The notes under the pieces are model-generated. The model saw nothing but the letters and a program-made list of their open reading frames with translations, had not been told where the DNA came from and ran no database searches. This document shows positions 14,541 to 23,527 of a stretch of 64,000 nt of DNA, piece by piece. The translations under genes were made by a program, and so were the position numbers. Position 1 is the stretch's first letter. Each line of letters begins with the position of its first letter. Source of the stretch: Chryseobacterium ginsenosidimutans (lineage in GTDB: Bacteria > Bacteroidota > Bacteroidia > Flavobacteriales > Weeksellaceae); assembly GCF_030823405.1 (NCBI RefSeq), contig NZ_JAUSXC010000001.1, positions 682,001 to 746,000 of the forward strand, in the 5' to 3' direction.

Positions 14541-17132
14541 ATGGCAAAAGCAGCAAAGAAAGAAACCCCGTTAATGACGCAGTACAATACCATCAAGGCG
14601 AAATATCCGGATGCGCTTTTGCTATTCAGAGTAGGGGATTTTTACGAAACTTTCGGGCAGGATGCGGTTAGAACTTCTCAAATTTTAGGGATTGTTCTTA
14701 CTAAAAGAGCAAATGGTGACGGACATATCGAATTGGCGGGATTCCCACATCATTCTGTAGATTCTTATTTACCGAAATTAGTGCGAGCCGGACTTCGTGT
14801 TGCTATTTGTGATCAGCTTGAAGATCCTAAAACGGTGAAAGGAATCGTTAAAAGAGGTGTGACAGAGTTGGTAACGCCCGGAGTAACCTTTAATGATCAG
14901 GTTTTAACTTCTAAAAAAAATAATTTCCTACTTTCACTCCATAAAGAAAAGGAAAAATATGGGATTGCTTTAGTTGATGTTTCGACTGGTGAATTTTTGG
15001 TGAGTGAAGGAAATTTAGAAAAATTACTTCATATCGTTAATACCTTCGATCCAAGTGAGATTATTTATCAGAGAAGTGTACAACTTCCTGAGCAGCTTAA
15101 AAATAAAAGTGCTTTCAAACTTGAAGATTGGGCTTATCAATATAATTTTGCTTACGAGAAACTCACCAATCAGTTTAAAACCAATTCCTTAAAAGGTTTT
15201 GGTGTGGAAAGCCTACCGTTGGCAATAACAGCTGCAGGAGCAATTTTCGCTTATCTGGTTGAAGATACTCATCACAATTTATTGGCTCACATCACAAAAA
15301 TTCAGGTTATTCCGCAGGATGATTTTCTGATGATGGATAATTTTACACTGAGAAATCTTGAAATCATTTATCCCAGTAATCCGCAAGGAAAATCATTGTT
15401 GGATATTATAGATAAAACATCGACTCCGATGGGTGGAAGATTGTTGAGAAGAAGAATTATTCTTCCCTTAAAGTCTGTTAATGAGATAGGTAGAAGGCTT
15501 TCTTTAATTGATTTTTTAAATGAAAACGAACATCTTAAATATGACATTTCCCAGTTATTAAAGTCTATCTCAGATTTAGACAGATTGATGGGGAAATTAG
15601 CGGCGGAAAAAATTTCTCCAAAAGAATTAGGTTATCTCCGTCAAAGCTTGATTAATATTTATAAAATCAAGACATTACTGCATCCTTATGCTGATGTTTT
15701 AGCATGGCTTGATCCTCTGTACGATCAGCAAGAATTGATAAAATGTCTTCAAAATCACCTGAATGATGAACTTCCTGTGAGTCTTGCAAAGGGGAATGTA
15801 ATTAAAGAAGGAATTTCGGAAGAACTGGACAGATTAAGAGGTCTCCAAAATAAAGGGCGTGGGTTTCTTGATGAAATGTGCCAGCGAGAAATCGAAAGAA
15901 CAGGAATTACAAGTCTTAAAATAGATTTTAATAATGTTTTTGGATATTATATTGAAGTCCGCAATACCCATAAAGATAAAGTTCCGGGCGATTGGCTGAG
16001 AAAGCAGACGTTGGTAAATGCAGAACGTTATATCACGGAAGAATTAAAAGAATACGAAAGTCAGATTCTGGGTGCAGAAGAGAAAATCGGAGTGCTGGAA
16101 AATCAGCTGTACAAAAACATTTGTGCTGAAACAATGATTTATATTGACCAGATTCAGGAAAACTCAAATATAATTGCGCAACTTGATGTTGCGGTCGGTT
16201 TATCAGAACTGGCTGTTTCTGAGAGTTATACAAAGCCAGTCTTAACTGAAACTTTCTCTATTGATTTAAAAGAAGCAAGACACCCGATTATTGAAAATGC
16301 GCTTCCTCTGGGAGAAAAGTATATTCCGAATGATATTTTCTTAGATAAAGATTCTCAGCAGATTATCATGGTTACGGGACCCAACATGGCGGGTAAATCT
16401 GCGATTCTTCGTCAGACGGCAATCGTCTGTTTATTGGCACAGATTGGAAGTTTTGTTCCTGCAAAACATGCGGAAATAGGAATTTTAGATAAAATTTTTA
16501 CCAGAGTAGGTGCGACAGATAATATTTCTGCCGGTGAATCAACTTTTATGGTGGAAATGAATGAGGCCGCAAATATTCTGAACAATATTTCCGAACGAAG
16601 TTTGATTTTATTAGACGAAATCGGACGTGGAACTTCCACTTACGACGGAGTTTCTATTGCATGGGCGATTGCAGAGTATCTTCATCAGCACCCAACCCAG
16701 GCAAAGACTTTATTTGCAACGCATTACCACGAATTGAACGAAATGACCGTGAATTTTGAAAGAGTGAAAAACTTCCATGTTTCTATTCAGGAAAATAAAG
16801 GAAATATTATATTTTTAAGAAAATTAATTCCCGGAGGAAGTGAACACAGTTTTGGTATTCATGTTGCAAAATTGGCAGGAATGCCGGCAAAAGTTGTGAA
16901 CAGAGCCAATGAAATTCTAAAGACACTGGAAGCAAGCCGCGGACAGGGAACGGGCTCATCTGAAACAATTAAAAGAGTGACGGAAGAAAACATACAACTC
17001 TCTTTCTTCCAGTTGGACGATCCTGTTTTGGAGAATATCCGTGAGGAGCTGACGAAAATTGATATTAATACACTAACACCGATTGAAGCTTTAATGAAGC
17101 TTAATTCTATAAAAAAAATGATTGGAAAATAG
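14541..17132 (+). CDS. mutS: DNA mismatch repair ATPase MutS
   Basis: Recognises mismatches and starts methyl-independent or -directed repair. I prefer the ATG at 14541 (MAKAAKKETPLM), the usual flavobacterial start, over one 18 bases upstream. Domain I has the mismatch-reading Phe-x-Glu in RVGDFYETFG. The connector, lever (RRLSLIDFLNENEHL) and clamp regions follow. The ATPase carries Walker A TGPNMAGKS, the signature region STFMVEMNEAANIL, Walker B LILLDEIGRGTSTYDG and the switch His in FATHYHEL. At 863 aa it is full length, including the helix-turn-helix end. Confidence 0.97.
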   Translation: MAKAAKKETPLMTQYNTIKAKYPDALLLFRVGDFYETFGQDAVRTSQILGIVLTKRANGDGHIELAGFPHHSVDSYLPKLVRAGLRVAICDQLEDPKTVKGIVKRGVTELVTPGVTFNDQVLTSKKNNFLLSLHKEKEKYGIALVDVSTGEFLVSEGNLEKLLHIVNTFDPSEIIYQRSVQLPEQLKNKSAFKLEDWAYQYNFAYEKLTNQFKTNSLKGFGVESLPLAITAAGAIFAYLVEDTHHNLLAHITKIQVIPQDDFLMMDNFTLRNLEIIYPSNPQGKSLLDIIDKTSTPMGGRLLRRRIILPLKSVNEIGRRLSLIDFLNENEHLKYDISQLLKSISDLDRLMGKLAAEKISPKELGYLRQSLINIYKIKTLLHPYADVLAWLDPLYDQQELIKCLQNHLNDELPVSLAKGNVIKEGISEELDRLRGLQNKGRGFLDEMCQREIERTGITSLKIDFNNVFGYYIEVRNTHKDKVPGDWLRKQTLVNAERYITEELKEYESQILGAEEKIGVLENQLYKNICAETMIYIDQIQENSNIIAQLDVAVGLSELAVSESYTKPVLTETFSIDLKEARHPIIENALPLGEKYIPNDIFLDKDSQQIIMVTGPNMAGKSAILRQTAIVCLLAQIGSFVPAKHAEIGILDKIFTRVGATDNISAGESTFMVEMNEAANILNNISERSLILLDEIGRGTSTYDGVSIAWAIAEYLHQHPTQAKTLFATHYHELNEMTVNFERVKNFHVSIQENKGNIIFLRKLIPGGSEHSFGIHVAKLAGMPAKVVNRANEILKTLEASRGQGTGSSETIKRVTEENIQLSFFQLDDPVLENIREELTKIDINTLTPIEALMKLNSIKKMIGK

Positions 17133-17152
17133 CCAATCATTTTTATTTTTTA
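17116..17152. terminator. Terminator at the end of mutS
   Basis: ATGATTGG / CCAATCAT hairpin (17118-17140) with the mutS stop codon in its loop, followed by TTTTATTTTTTATT on the plus strand. An A run on the other side makes it usable for the convergent gene too. Confidence 0.8.
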
Positions 17153-17574
17153 TTAAAAGTTAATGTTAAAGGAATACGAAATCTATAACGAACCTTTTCT
17201 CTGTTCATTTCAGCAGGAATCCATTTCTGGGTTATTTTTGATACGGCTCTTACAGCTTCATCATTAAAGCTTTCGTTACTGCCAAAAGCTTCTACATCAG
17301 TCATATTTCCTTCTTTATCAATTACAAAAGTAATTTCGCAGGATTCTGTTTCTGCCTTGCTGATGATTTTTCGAGATTTAAAATTTTTAATGATCTTATC
17401 TTTAAATACGGTAGCTCCAAGTGGAAAAGCCGCTGGTTTTTCTGCCTCAATAAGGATTCTGCCATTCTTTCCTTTTAATACTAATTCATTAAGATCAGTA
17501 GGTCCCTGTATGGATTCTTGCGCAAAAATAAAGCAGCAGAATACTAAGCAAAAGAAGATTCCTATCTTTTTCAC
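17143..17574 (-). CDS. Exported TonB C-terminal-domain protein (143 aa)
   Basis: Signal peptide MKKIGIFFCLVFCCFIFAQ, a short linker, then a TonB C-terminal-like domain. Markers are PAAFPLGATVFKDKIIKNF, ITFVIDKEGNMTDVEAFGSNESFNDEAVRAVSKITQKWIPA and a closing RYRFRIPLTLTF. There is no membrane anchor after the predicted cleavage site and no proline-rich spacer, so it cannot work as a normal energy transducer. Such stand-alone domains are common in Chryseobacterium and unassigned. It is a tandem paralogue of the gene at 17618, 44 bases upstream. Confidence 0.8.
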   Translation of the reverse strand: MKKIGIFFCLVFCCFIFAQESIQGPTDLNELVLKGKNGRILIEAEKPAAFPLGATVFKDKIIKNFKSRKIISKAETESCEITFVIDKEGNMTDVEAFGSNESFNDEAVRAVSKITQKWIPAEMNREKVRYRFRIPLTLTFNKK

Positions 17575-17617
17575 AATTAAAAATTTTAACGAAGATAAGT
17601 TTAATATTGATTAATGC

Positions 17618-18046
17618 TTAAAACTTTTTCAATGTCAGAGGGAAAGTATAAAGGTATCGAACGGGCTCACCATTAATTATAGCGGGTTTCCATTTTACAA
17701 AAAGTCTTCTTACGGCAATTTCTGCAGCCTGAGAATGTTTTTTGTCGTTTCCGGTTGCAGTTACATATCTTACATATCCTGTTTTTTCAACGATAAAATA
17801 AACACGGGTATTGATTTTATTTGTTTTTACATCAATAACGTCCATACTTTCTGCAAATTTTCTTTTGAAAGTTTCCATTCCGCCCGGAAACTCGGCAGGA
17901 GTATCTGCTTTGGTAACTGCATCATCGAGCTTCATTTTTGTTTTTAGAACAGCATAATCCGGAAGTTCTGTAACGGAATTGAACTCAGTTTGTGCAGACA
18001 AATAAATACTAAGAAATAGACTTAAAAAAAATATTACTTTCTTCAT
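17618..18046 (-). CDS. Exported TonB C-terminal-domain protein (142 aa), paralogue
   Basis: Signal peptide MKKVIFFLSLFLSIYLSAQ, then PAEFPGGMETFKRKFAESM, RVYFIVEKTGYVRYVTATGNDKKHSQAAEIAVRRLFVKWKPAIINGEPVRYLYTFPLTL. This is the same layout as the gene just downstream, showing a tandem duplication that has diverged. The conserved VRY...FPLTL end matches the TonB fold. A consensus promoter ends only 5 bases before the ATG, so the message may be leaderless. Confidence 0.8.
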   Translation of the reverse strand: MKKVIFFLSLFLSIYLSAQTEFNSVTELPDYAVLKTKMKLDDAVTKADTPAEFPGGMETFKRKFAESMDVIDVKTNKINTRVYFIVEKTGYVRYVTATGNDKKHSQAAEIAVRRLFVKWKPAIINGEPVRYLYTFPLTLKKF

Positions 18047-18051
18047 ATTTG

Positions 18052-18083
18052 CAAAAATAGGATATGTTTTTTAGGGAAGCAAA
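18052..18083 (-). promoter_or_regulatory. Promoter abutting the start codon of the 18046 gene
   Basis: Minus strand: TTTG (18083-18080), 20-base spacer, TATTTTTG (18059-18052), then CAAAT and the ATG at 18046. The predicted start of transcription falls at or within a base or two of the ATG. Confidence 0.65.
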
Positions 18084-18112
18084 AAGAGAGCCGAAACTTT
18101 AAAAAAGTAGTA

Positions 18113-18322
18113 CTATTGACGAAGTGTTAAAAACCATTTTATCAGTAACATAAAAATTGCGATCACCGAAAATGTGGCAAATCCCAAAAGCAGTCTCATG
18201 AAGTGAGTTTTTGTATCCTTATCTTTTTGTTCTATTTTTGTCTTCGTCATTACGATGAAGCCTACATAGTATATGATTAATAGTACGGGAGGAAGAAGAA
18301 TAAGTAAGATAAATGTTGCCAT
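18113..18322 (-). CDS. Small membrane protein (69 aa)
   Basis: Two hydrophobic helices (about residues 3-24 and 44-64) separated by a charged loop (KTKIEQKDKDTKTHF). The composition and the helix-loop-helix layout support a real small inner-membrane protein, but I recognise no family. It is divergent from the DUF2809-like gene starting 46 bases away. Confidence 0.55.
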   Translation of the reverse strand: MATFILLILLPPVLLIIYYVGFIVMTKTKIEQKDKDTKTHFMRLLLGFATFSVIAIFMLLIKWFLTLRQ

Positions 18323-18368
18323 GAAGACCGGGTTTTATAATTATAAAGGGGCTAAAATATAAATTCAA

Positions 18369-18764
18369 ATGATAAACTTAACATTTAATCTGAAGTATTT
18401 CATTTTAACCATCACAATCTTCTTGATCGAAGTATTGATCGCAACAAAGCTAAAAGACATTTTTTTTGTCAGAGCTTACCTTGGAGACGTTATTGTAGTC
18501 TTATTGATATACACTTTTATAAAAAGTTTTGTCAGAATTGAAAATAATCAAAAATTGATTATAGGGATTCTTATTTTTTCTTTTTTGGTTGAATTTGCAC
18601 AGTACTTTAATATTGCAGAAAAAATAGGCTTCCGAGAGGGAAGCCTGATGTATATTGTGATCGGAAATTCTTTTTCCTGGATCGATATTTTGTGTTACGC
18701 TGTCGGAGGTCTGATAATTTCTATTTTCGTTAAAATTACAGAATCAAAGAAAATTTTAAACTGA
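18369..18764 (+). CDS. DUF2809-like membrane protein (131 aa)
   Basis: Four membrane helices. The pattern VRAYLGDVIVVLLIYTFIKSF, then FLVEFAQYFNIAEKIGF and GNSFSWIDILCYAVGGLI fits DUF2809, a family of small membrane proteins in which the Gly-Asp after an aromatic, the Glu-Phe-x-Gln and the Asp near the last helix are conserved. Function unknown. It converges with the YARHG lipoprotein gene, and the two stop codons abut at 18764/18765. Confidence 0.75.
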   Translation: MINLTFNLKYFILTITIFLIEVLIATKLKDIFFVRAYLGDVIVVLLIYTFIKSFVRIENNQKLIIGILIFSFLVEFAQYFNIAEKIGFREGSLMYIVIGNSFSWIDILCYAVGGLIISIFVKITESKKILN

Positions 18765-19682
18765 TTATCTTCCGAAGTTGTCATATTTGTCTTCTGCATA
18801 TTTTATAAAACGGTTCAATAAAGCAACATTTTCTTTTTCCATTGGCGAAAGATCATGATCTACATTATTTGAAACCGGAATATACCAGTCTGTCTGCTCA
18901 AAGAAATTTCTGTAGGTTCCTTTTTTAAAAGAATAACCATGTCTTGCAAAAACCGAATTTTTAATAATTTCCATATCCAGTTTTCGAAGATTTTTAAGGT
19001 CTTTTTCTGATAATTTCTGTTTAGAAGCATTTATTTTGAAGACTGCATCAGAGGCAACCCTGTTTTTTGAAGCGGTATATGTTTCTGTTTTTCCTGTTTC
19101 TTCGTCGGTATATTTTTCGACAAAGTTTTTTGGATTTTCCCAATCGATTAAGTCGTTATCCTTATTAAGCATGAAATTGGGGTTGTATACAAATTCTTTC
19201 TTTATCAGCTTTAAAGTTTTTGAAGGAGCTTTTACAGCAGATTTATTAAAGGCATTCCAGTTTCCAGTCAGGCTGTCGCTGTTTAGTTTAACTTCAAATC
19301 TTCCGTCTGTTTTATCATTTCCTGGCTCATCCAAAATAAAAGACTTTGTAGCATCATTAAAAACTCCTCGAAAAGGCCTTTGATTTCCTTCTACAATACT
19401 TTGTCCATATACACTGTCTTTTGTAATTCTATTAATTTTTAATGAGATTTTCTTGTAAATATCGCTTTCATATTCCTCTCCATCTTCAGAGGTTACCATT
19501 CCTTTTCCGGCAAAGTCTCCCATGTAAATTCCGTAATATTCTTTATAAATTTCGGGAACGATAACAGAATCTCTTTTTGCGGTAAGACTGTCTTTTGAAG
19601 AATCTGTAGTTTTTCCATCTTTTTTACAGCCTATCAAAGTGATTGTAAATAAAGAAACTAATGCTAACTTTAAAAAGTTCAT
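18765..19682 (-). CDS. YARHG-domain lipoprotein (305 aa)
   Basis: The N-terminus has a hydrophobic stretch ending in a lipobox (LFTITLIGC, Cys about residue 19), so the protein is likely membrane-anchored by lipid. The C-terminal part NSVFARHGYSFKKGTYRNFFEQTDWY is a clear YARHG domain, an extracellular module of unknown role. The middle (about residues 50-150) looks beta-rich. Its start overlaps the end of the DUF2306 gene by 4 bases, indicating co-transcription. Confidence 0.82.
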   Translation of the reverse strand: MNFLKLALVSLFTITLIGCKKDGKTTDSSKDSLTAKRDSVIVPEIYKEYYGIYMGDFAGKGMVTSEDGEEYESDIYKKISLKINRITKDSVYGQSIVEGNQRPFRGVFNDATKSFILDEPGNDKTDGRFEVKLNSDSLTGNWNAFNKSAVKAPSKTLKLIKKEFVYNPNFMLNKDNDLIDWENPKNFVEKYTDEETGKTETYTASKNRVASDAVFKINASKQKLSEKDLKNLRKLDMEIIKNSVFARHGYSFKKGTYRNFFEQTDWYIPVSNNVDHDLSPMEKENVALLNRFIKYAEDKYDNFGR

Positions 19683-20317
19683 ATATGTTTTTTTGTGATT
19701 AAATATTCAATTATAATAATATTGGGAATCCAACCGAGCCACGCAATGATCTGATAAACATCCATCGGATTCGGATGGAATAAATATACAATAATTACTT
19801 TCCACATTCTCAAAGTAATGGCAGATAAGGTCAAGGCAAAACTGCGCCACATCCATTGCTTGTGTTCCTTAAATTTTTTCTGCCTTGCCAATTGATACGC
19901 TTTAAAGGTTGAAAACCACCATAAGCATCCCAACACAACGAACGAAATTTTAGATAAAATGCCCCCATTGGCGAAAATACCCATATAAATTCCCGACGGA
20001 GCAGCAAAAATCAAAATGAGAAAAATATAAACCTTTCCCGCGTTTTTATGGAAATTTTTTAATCCAAAATTTTTTCTGAGAATAGCTAAAAATCCACTTA
20101 ATAAAACAAAAATACTTGTGTAAACATGAGTATAGAAAAAGTAGAGATATTCTGATCTTTGTCCAACTTCCGTTTGCTTGATCATTAAAAAACTCACATC
20201 CGTTTGTAAAGGAACATATTCCAGCGTGATTTTAAGCATTAGCCTAAAAAAATACCCAAACCCGATTATTAAAAGGATTTTAAGTGTATTTGAAATATTT
20301 TTTTTGGCTGAAAGCAT
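19679..20317 (-). CDS. DUF2306 membrane protein (212 aa)
   Basis: Six or seven predicted membrane helices. The sequence around YTHVYTSIFVLLSGFLAIL, KNFHKNAGKVYIFLILIFAAPSGIYMG and KEHKQWMWRSFALTLSAITLRMWKV matches DUF2306, whose conserved His residues in H-x-x-x-G and HKQWMWRS suggest a haem or metal site related to cytochrome-type membrane proteins. That link is family-level inference. It overlaps the downstream lipoprotein gene by 4 bases and begins 8 bases after the hydrolase gene. Confidence 0.82.
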   Translation of the reverse strand: MLSAKKNISNTLKILLIIGFGYFFRLMLKITLEYVPLQTDVSFLMIKQTEVGQRSEYLYFFYTHVYTSIFVLLSGFLAILRKNFGLKNFHKNAGKVYIFLILIFAAPSGIYMGIFANGGILSKISFVVLGCLWWFSTFKAYQLARQKKFKEHKQWMWRSFALTLSAITLRMWKVIIVYLFHPNPMDVYQIIAWLGWIPNIIIIEYLITKKHI

Positions 20318-20325
20318 CTAGAAAT

Positions 20326-21627
20326 TTATTTATCGTCAAAAAAATCCATCACTAAAGAATTAAAAAGCTCAGGTTTTTCAACAACAACAGAATGTGTCGA
20401 ATTCGGGATGATTGCTAATTGACCCTTTGGAATCGATTCTGCAATTTTTACCGTATGTTCTGTTTTTATAACATCTTTATCTCCTGCCATTATCAAGGAT
20501 GGACACCGGATGGCTTTCAGATCTTCATATTTCAGATTAGGATATTTTAAATCCAAATTATATAAATCAATGTAAACATCATTTTTACCATCTTTATTTT
20601 CTTTGATAAGTCGAGCTAAAGTTTCTTTTGACTCTTTAAATTCTTCATCAGTAACACCTTCCGGAAATATATTGGCTCCTGAACACGCAATTTTATCTAC
20701 CAAATCAGGGTGTTTTAAGGCCATTAAAATAGCAAGAATACCGCCATCACTCCAACCAAGAATTTTTACTTTTTTGATGTTTTGCTGATCTAAAAATTGC
20801 TTCAGATCTTCAACCTGAATATCAAAAGTAAGTTCCTTTGTTTTGTCATAAGTAGATTTCCCCCTTTCTCTGCAATCAACAATAATTACTTTGTATTTTT
20901 TTGAAAATACGTCGACCTGATTCATGAATGCACTTATGGACTGGCCGTTTCCGTGAAGCATCAGAAGGGGCTCACCTTCGCCGTAAGTTTCATAATACAT
21001 TTTGATACCATTTACATCAGCAAATTTTCCGTGAGGCATGTTTCCGATAATATTCTGTCCTTTAATTAATAAAGATTTTTTTCCACTGAAAGGTTGGTTG
21101 TCAGAAGTTGTGATGGAGAAATTTTTAACATGAGTTATTTTATTTCTTCCGATACCTTCAACCCAGTTTTTTTCTAAAATTAAATCTTCTTCAAATCCAC
21201 TGTTTTTTAAAGAGATCTCTTTCCATTTTTTTGTTTTTCCATCATTTACTTCCAACTTAAAATCATCAAAATAAAAATCACCGTTATCTTCAGCAAAAGC
21301 ACCAATGTTTAATATTCTTGCTTTAGAATTAATGTTTCCTTCTATTGTAAAAGTTTTCCATTCGGATGTTACTTTTATATTTGAGTATGCTTGGTTTTCA
21401 AAGAATCCTGTTGTATCGTCTATATTGTCTACTCTTGCCCAAATAGCACATTTAGAGTTATTATCATTTTCTTTTCTGATTTTTGCCGATGCTCGGAATT
21501 TCCAGTTTTGCATATTTTGCACATTCACGGGCTGAACGAGTGAAGTCCATCCGGCTACTATAGTTTTACTTTGAGCAAAAGCTACAACCGAAAACAATAA
21601 AAGGGAAATTGTAATAAAATTTTTCAT
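20326..21627 (-). CDS. Exported alpha/beta hydrolase with N-terminal beta-sandwich
   Basis: A signal peptide (MKNFITISLLLFSVVAFAQ) is followed by a beta-sandwich of about 130 residues (Trp-rich, with GDFYFDDFKLEVNDG), resembling carbohydrate-binding modules. The rest is an alpha/beta hydrolase: LLMLHGNGQS (oxyanion region), DCRERGKS, nucleophile elbow GWSDGG with Ser at about residue 293, MAGDKDVIK (acid) and NSTHSVVVEKPE (His). The substrate is unknown; an esterase or peptidase acting outside the cytoplasm is likely. It heads a three-gene minus-strand cluster with the DUF2306 and YARHG genes. Confidence 0.85.
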   Translation of the reverse strand: MKNFITISLLLFSVVAFAQSKTIVAGWTSLVQPVNVQNMQNWKFRASAKIRKENDNNSKCAIWARVDNIDDTTGFFENQAYSNIKVTSEWKTFTIEGNINSKARILNIGAFAEDNGDFYFDDFKLEVNDGKTKKWKEISLKNSGFEEDLILEKNWVEGIGRNKITHVKNFSITTSDNQPFSGKKSLLIKGQNIIGNMPHGKFADVNGIKMYYETYGEGEPLLMLHGNGQSISAFMNQVDVFSKKYKVIIVDCRERGKSTYDKTKELTFDIQVEDLKQFLDQQNIKKVKILGWSDGGILAILMALKHPDLVDKIACSGANIFPEGVTDEEFKESKETLARLIKENKDGKNDVYIDLYNLDLKYPNLKYEDLKAIRCPSLIMAGDKDVIKTEHTVKIAESIPKGQLAIIPNSTHSVVVEKPELFNSLVMDFFDDK

Positions 21628-21638
21628 AAATATGTTTG

Positions 21639-22841
21639 TTATAAATTATTCAAATCCTGCGCAATCAGCCAAGCCTCGCTCCAACATGCCTGAAAATTAA
21701 AGCCGCCCGTCACAGCATCGATATTTAACACTTCGCCGGCAATATAAAAATTGGGCAAAATCTTAGAAGACATGTTTTTGAAGTTAATTTCCTTTAAATC
21801 AACGCCTCCGGCGGTTACAAATTCGTCTTTGAAGGTTGATTTTCCTGTAACTTTAAACTTTTTTTTGCATAAATTTTCGAGAATGCTCTGCATTTCTTTT
21901 CCTGAAAGTTGAGCAACCTGCTTATTGAGATCAACTTTTGACACTTCTAAAATTCGTTGCCAAAAACGATTGGTTATATCAAATATCTTTGATTGTCCGA
22001 TAGTCTTTTTAGGATTCGATTGTCTGAAATTCTGAAATAATTCTTCCGCATCTTCTATGTCTTTGGAAATAAAATTAACCTGAATTTGAAAATTGTATTT
22101 CACTTTTGCCAAATTAATCGCTTCCCAAGCTGAAATTTTCAGAATCGCAGGTCCCGAAAGTCCCCAATGGGTAATTAATAATGGCCCACTTTCTTCTGTT
22201 TTTAATGTTGGAATCGATGTTTCTGCCATTTCAAAACTTGTTCCCAATAAATCTTTCAGCAAATCATCTTTAATATTGAAAGTAAAAAGGGAAGGAACCA
22301 AATCAATAATTTTATGACCCAAATTCTCAACCATCTTTAGAGATTTTGGAGAACTTCCAGTTGTGTAAATCACGAAATCAGCTTCAAAGTCGCCCAAACT
22401 AGTTTTAACTACATATTTTCCATCTTGTTTTTCAATTTCCTTGACAGAACATTTTGTCTTTACTTCAATATTTTTTTGCTGAATTTCATGTAATAAAGCG
22501 TTGATGATTGTCTGTGAAGAATTGCTTTCAGGGAAAATTCTGTTATCCTTTTCTATTTTCAACGGAACTTTTCTCTGATCGAACCAATCCATTGTATCTC
22601 CAGGCTGAAATTTGGTGAAAACACTCAACAATTCCTTATTTCCACGAGGATAAAACTGAACCAGTTCTTTAGGATCAAAACAGGCATGACTTACATTACA
22701 TCTTCCGCCTCCGGAGATTTTAACTTTCTGAAGGACATCAGAGTTTTGCTCGAGAATGGTAATTTTATATTTTGTTTCGTCAAGATTGGATGCTGCGAAA
22801 AATCCTGCTGCACCGCCTCCGATAATGATAATTTGCTTCAT
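21639..22841 (-). CDS. HI0933/BaiN-family NAD(P)/FAD-dependent oxidoreductase
   Basis: 400-aa flavoprotein. The N-terminal GGGAAGFFAASNL is the FAD Rossmann motif, followed by the family hallmark ISGGGRCNVSHACFDP. A C-terminal ITHWGLSGPAILKIS and IAGEVLNIDAVTGGFNFQACWSEAW complete the HI0933 fold. Substrates are not established for most members; one gut homologue takes part in bile-acid metabolism, so the BaiN name is only a family label. It is divergent from the thioesterase gene. Confidence 0.9.
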   Translation of the reverse strand: MKQIIIIGGGAAGFFAASNLDETKYKITILEQNSDVLQKVKISGGGRCNVSHACFDPKELVQFYPRGNKELLSVFTKFQPGDTMDWFDQRKVPLKIEKDNRIFPESNSSQTIINALLHEIQQKNIEVKTKCSVKEIEKQDGKYVVKTSLGDFEADFVIYTTGSSPKSLKMVENLGHKIIDLVPSLFTFNIKDDLLKDLLGTSFEMAETSIPTLKTEESGPLLITHWGLSGPAILKISAWEAINLAKVKYNFQIQVNFISKDIEDAEELFQNFRQSNPKKTIGQSKIFDITNRFWQRILEVSKVDLNKQVAQLSGKEMQSILENLCKKKFKVTGKSTFKDEFVTAGGVDLKEINFKNMSSKILPNFYIAGEVLNIDAVTGGFNFQACWSEAWLIAQDLNNL

Positions 22842-22875
22842 AATTCTTTTAATCTTATGCTCAAGATTATTTTTA

Positions 22876-22883
22876 CAAAACTA
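22876..22883 (-). promoter_or_regulatory. -7 element TAGTTTTG of the BaiN-type gene
   Basis: TAnnTTTG on the minus strand, 34 bases before the ATG at 22841. No clear -33 TTG. Confidence 0.45.
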
Positions 22884-22910
22884 CAATTTTTATAAACCAT
22901 CTTATTTGAG

Positions 22911-22918
22911 TAATTTTG
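22911..22918 (+). promoter_or_regulatory. -7 element TAATTTTG of the thioesterase gene
   Basis: TAnnTTTG on the plus strand, 37 bases before the ATG at 22956. A T run sits at the -33 distance rather than TTG. Confidence 0.45.
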
Positions 22919-22955
22919 ACGAATATAATTTAATTATACTAAAACTGATTTTCAA

Positions 22956-23447
22956 ATGATTTTTTACCATAAATTCGAAGTTCGTTGGAGTGATCTTGAT
23001 GCCAACAAACATTTAGCAAATTCATCTTACGTTCAATACTGTGCACAAACCAGAATGGCTTTTATGAAGCAGGAAAAAATGGGAGTTACGCAAATGAGCC
23101 GATGGGGAATTGGTCCGGTTATCATGCACGAAAGATTTTCTTTTTTCAAAGAAATATTTGCAGATCAAACCGTCATTGTAAGCCTTGAAATTGATGGCTG
23201 TGCGGAAGATTGTTCCATTTATCGTTTTGTACACAAGTTTTATACTCCTGAAGGAGATCACTGTGCCACTTCAGAAGCAACCGGTGTTTGGATCGATACC
23301 ATGCTGAGAAAGATGACAACGCCGCCGAATGATGTGGTAGAAGCAATGAATAAATACAAATCTCCCGAAACAGTTCTTTTAACAAGAGAAGATTTTAAAA
23401 AGCTGCCTTTCCGCCCGGAAAATATTGATCCGGCAAAACTGGTATAA
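22956..23447 (+). CDS. 4HBT hotdog-fold acyl-CoA thioesterase
   Basis: 163-aa cytoplasmic protein. The opening FEVRWSDLDANKHLANSSYVQYC is the 4-hydroxybenzoyl-CoA thioesterase signature, with the catalytic Asp in WSDLDANKH. Strands such as VIVSLEIDGCAEDCSIYRFVHKFY and the ATSEATGVWID motif complete one hotdog unit, which dimerises or tetramerises. It hydrolyses an acyl-CoA whose identity is unknown. It is 80 bases upstream of thiL on the same strand. Confidence 0.9.
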   Translation: MIFYHKFEVRWSDLDANKHLANSSYVQYCAQTRMAFMKQEKMGVTQMSRWGIGPVIMHERFSFFKEIFADQTVIVSLEIDGCAEDCSIYRFVHKFYTPEGDHCATSEATGVWIDTMLRKMTTPPNDVVEAMNKYKSPETVLLTREDFKKLPFRPENIDPAKLV

Positions 23448-23527
23448 ATTAATTTAAGGTTAAAAAGTAAATGTTATCATTTAAACATTACTTATTACCA
23501 ATTACGTATTACTTATAATAAAAATTT

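Noticed and set aside
23461..23527. TPP riboswitch before thiL
   Set aside because: The gap is too short and lacks the conserved CUGAGA and ACCUGA elements; only a weak hairpin and ATTAC words are present.
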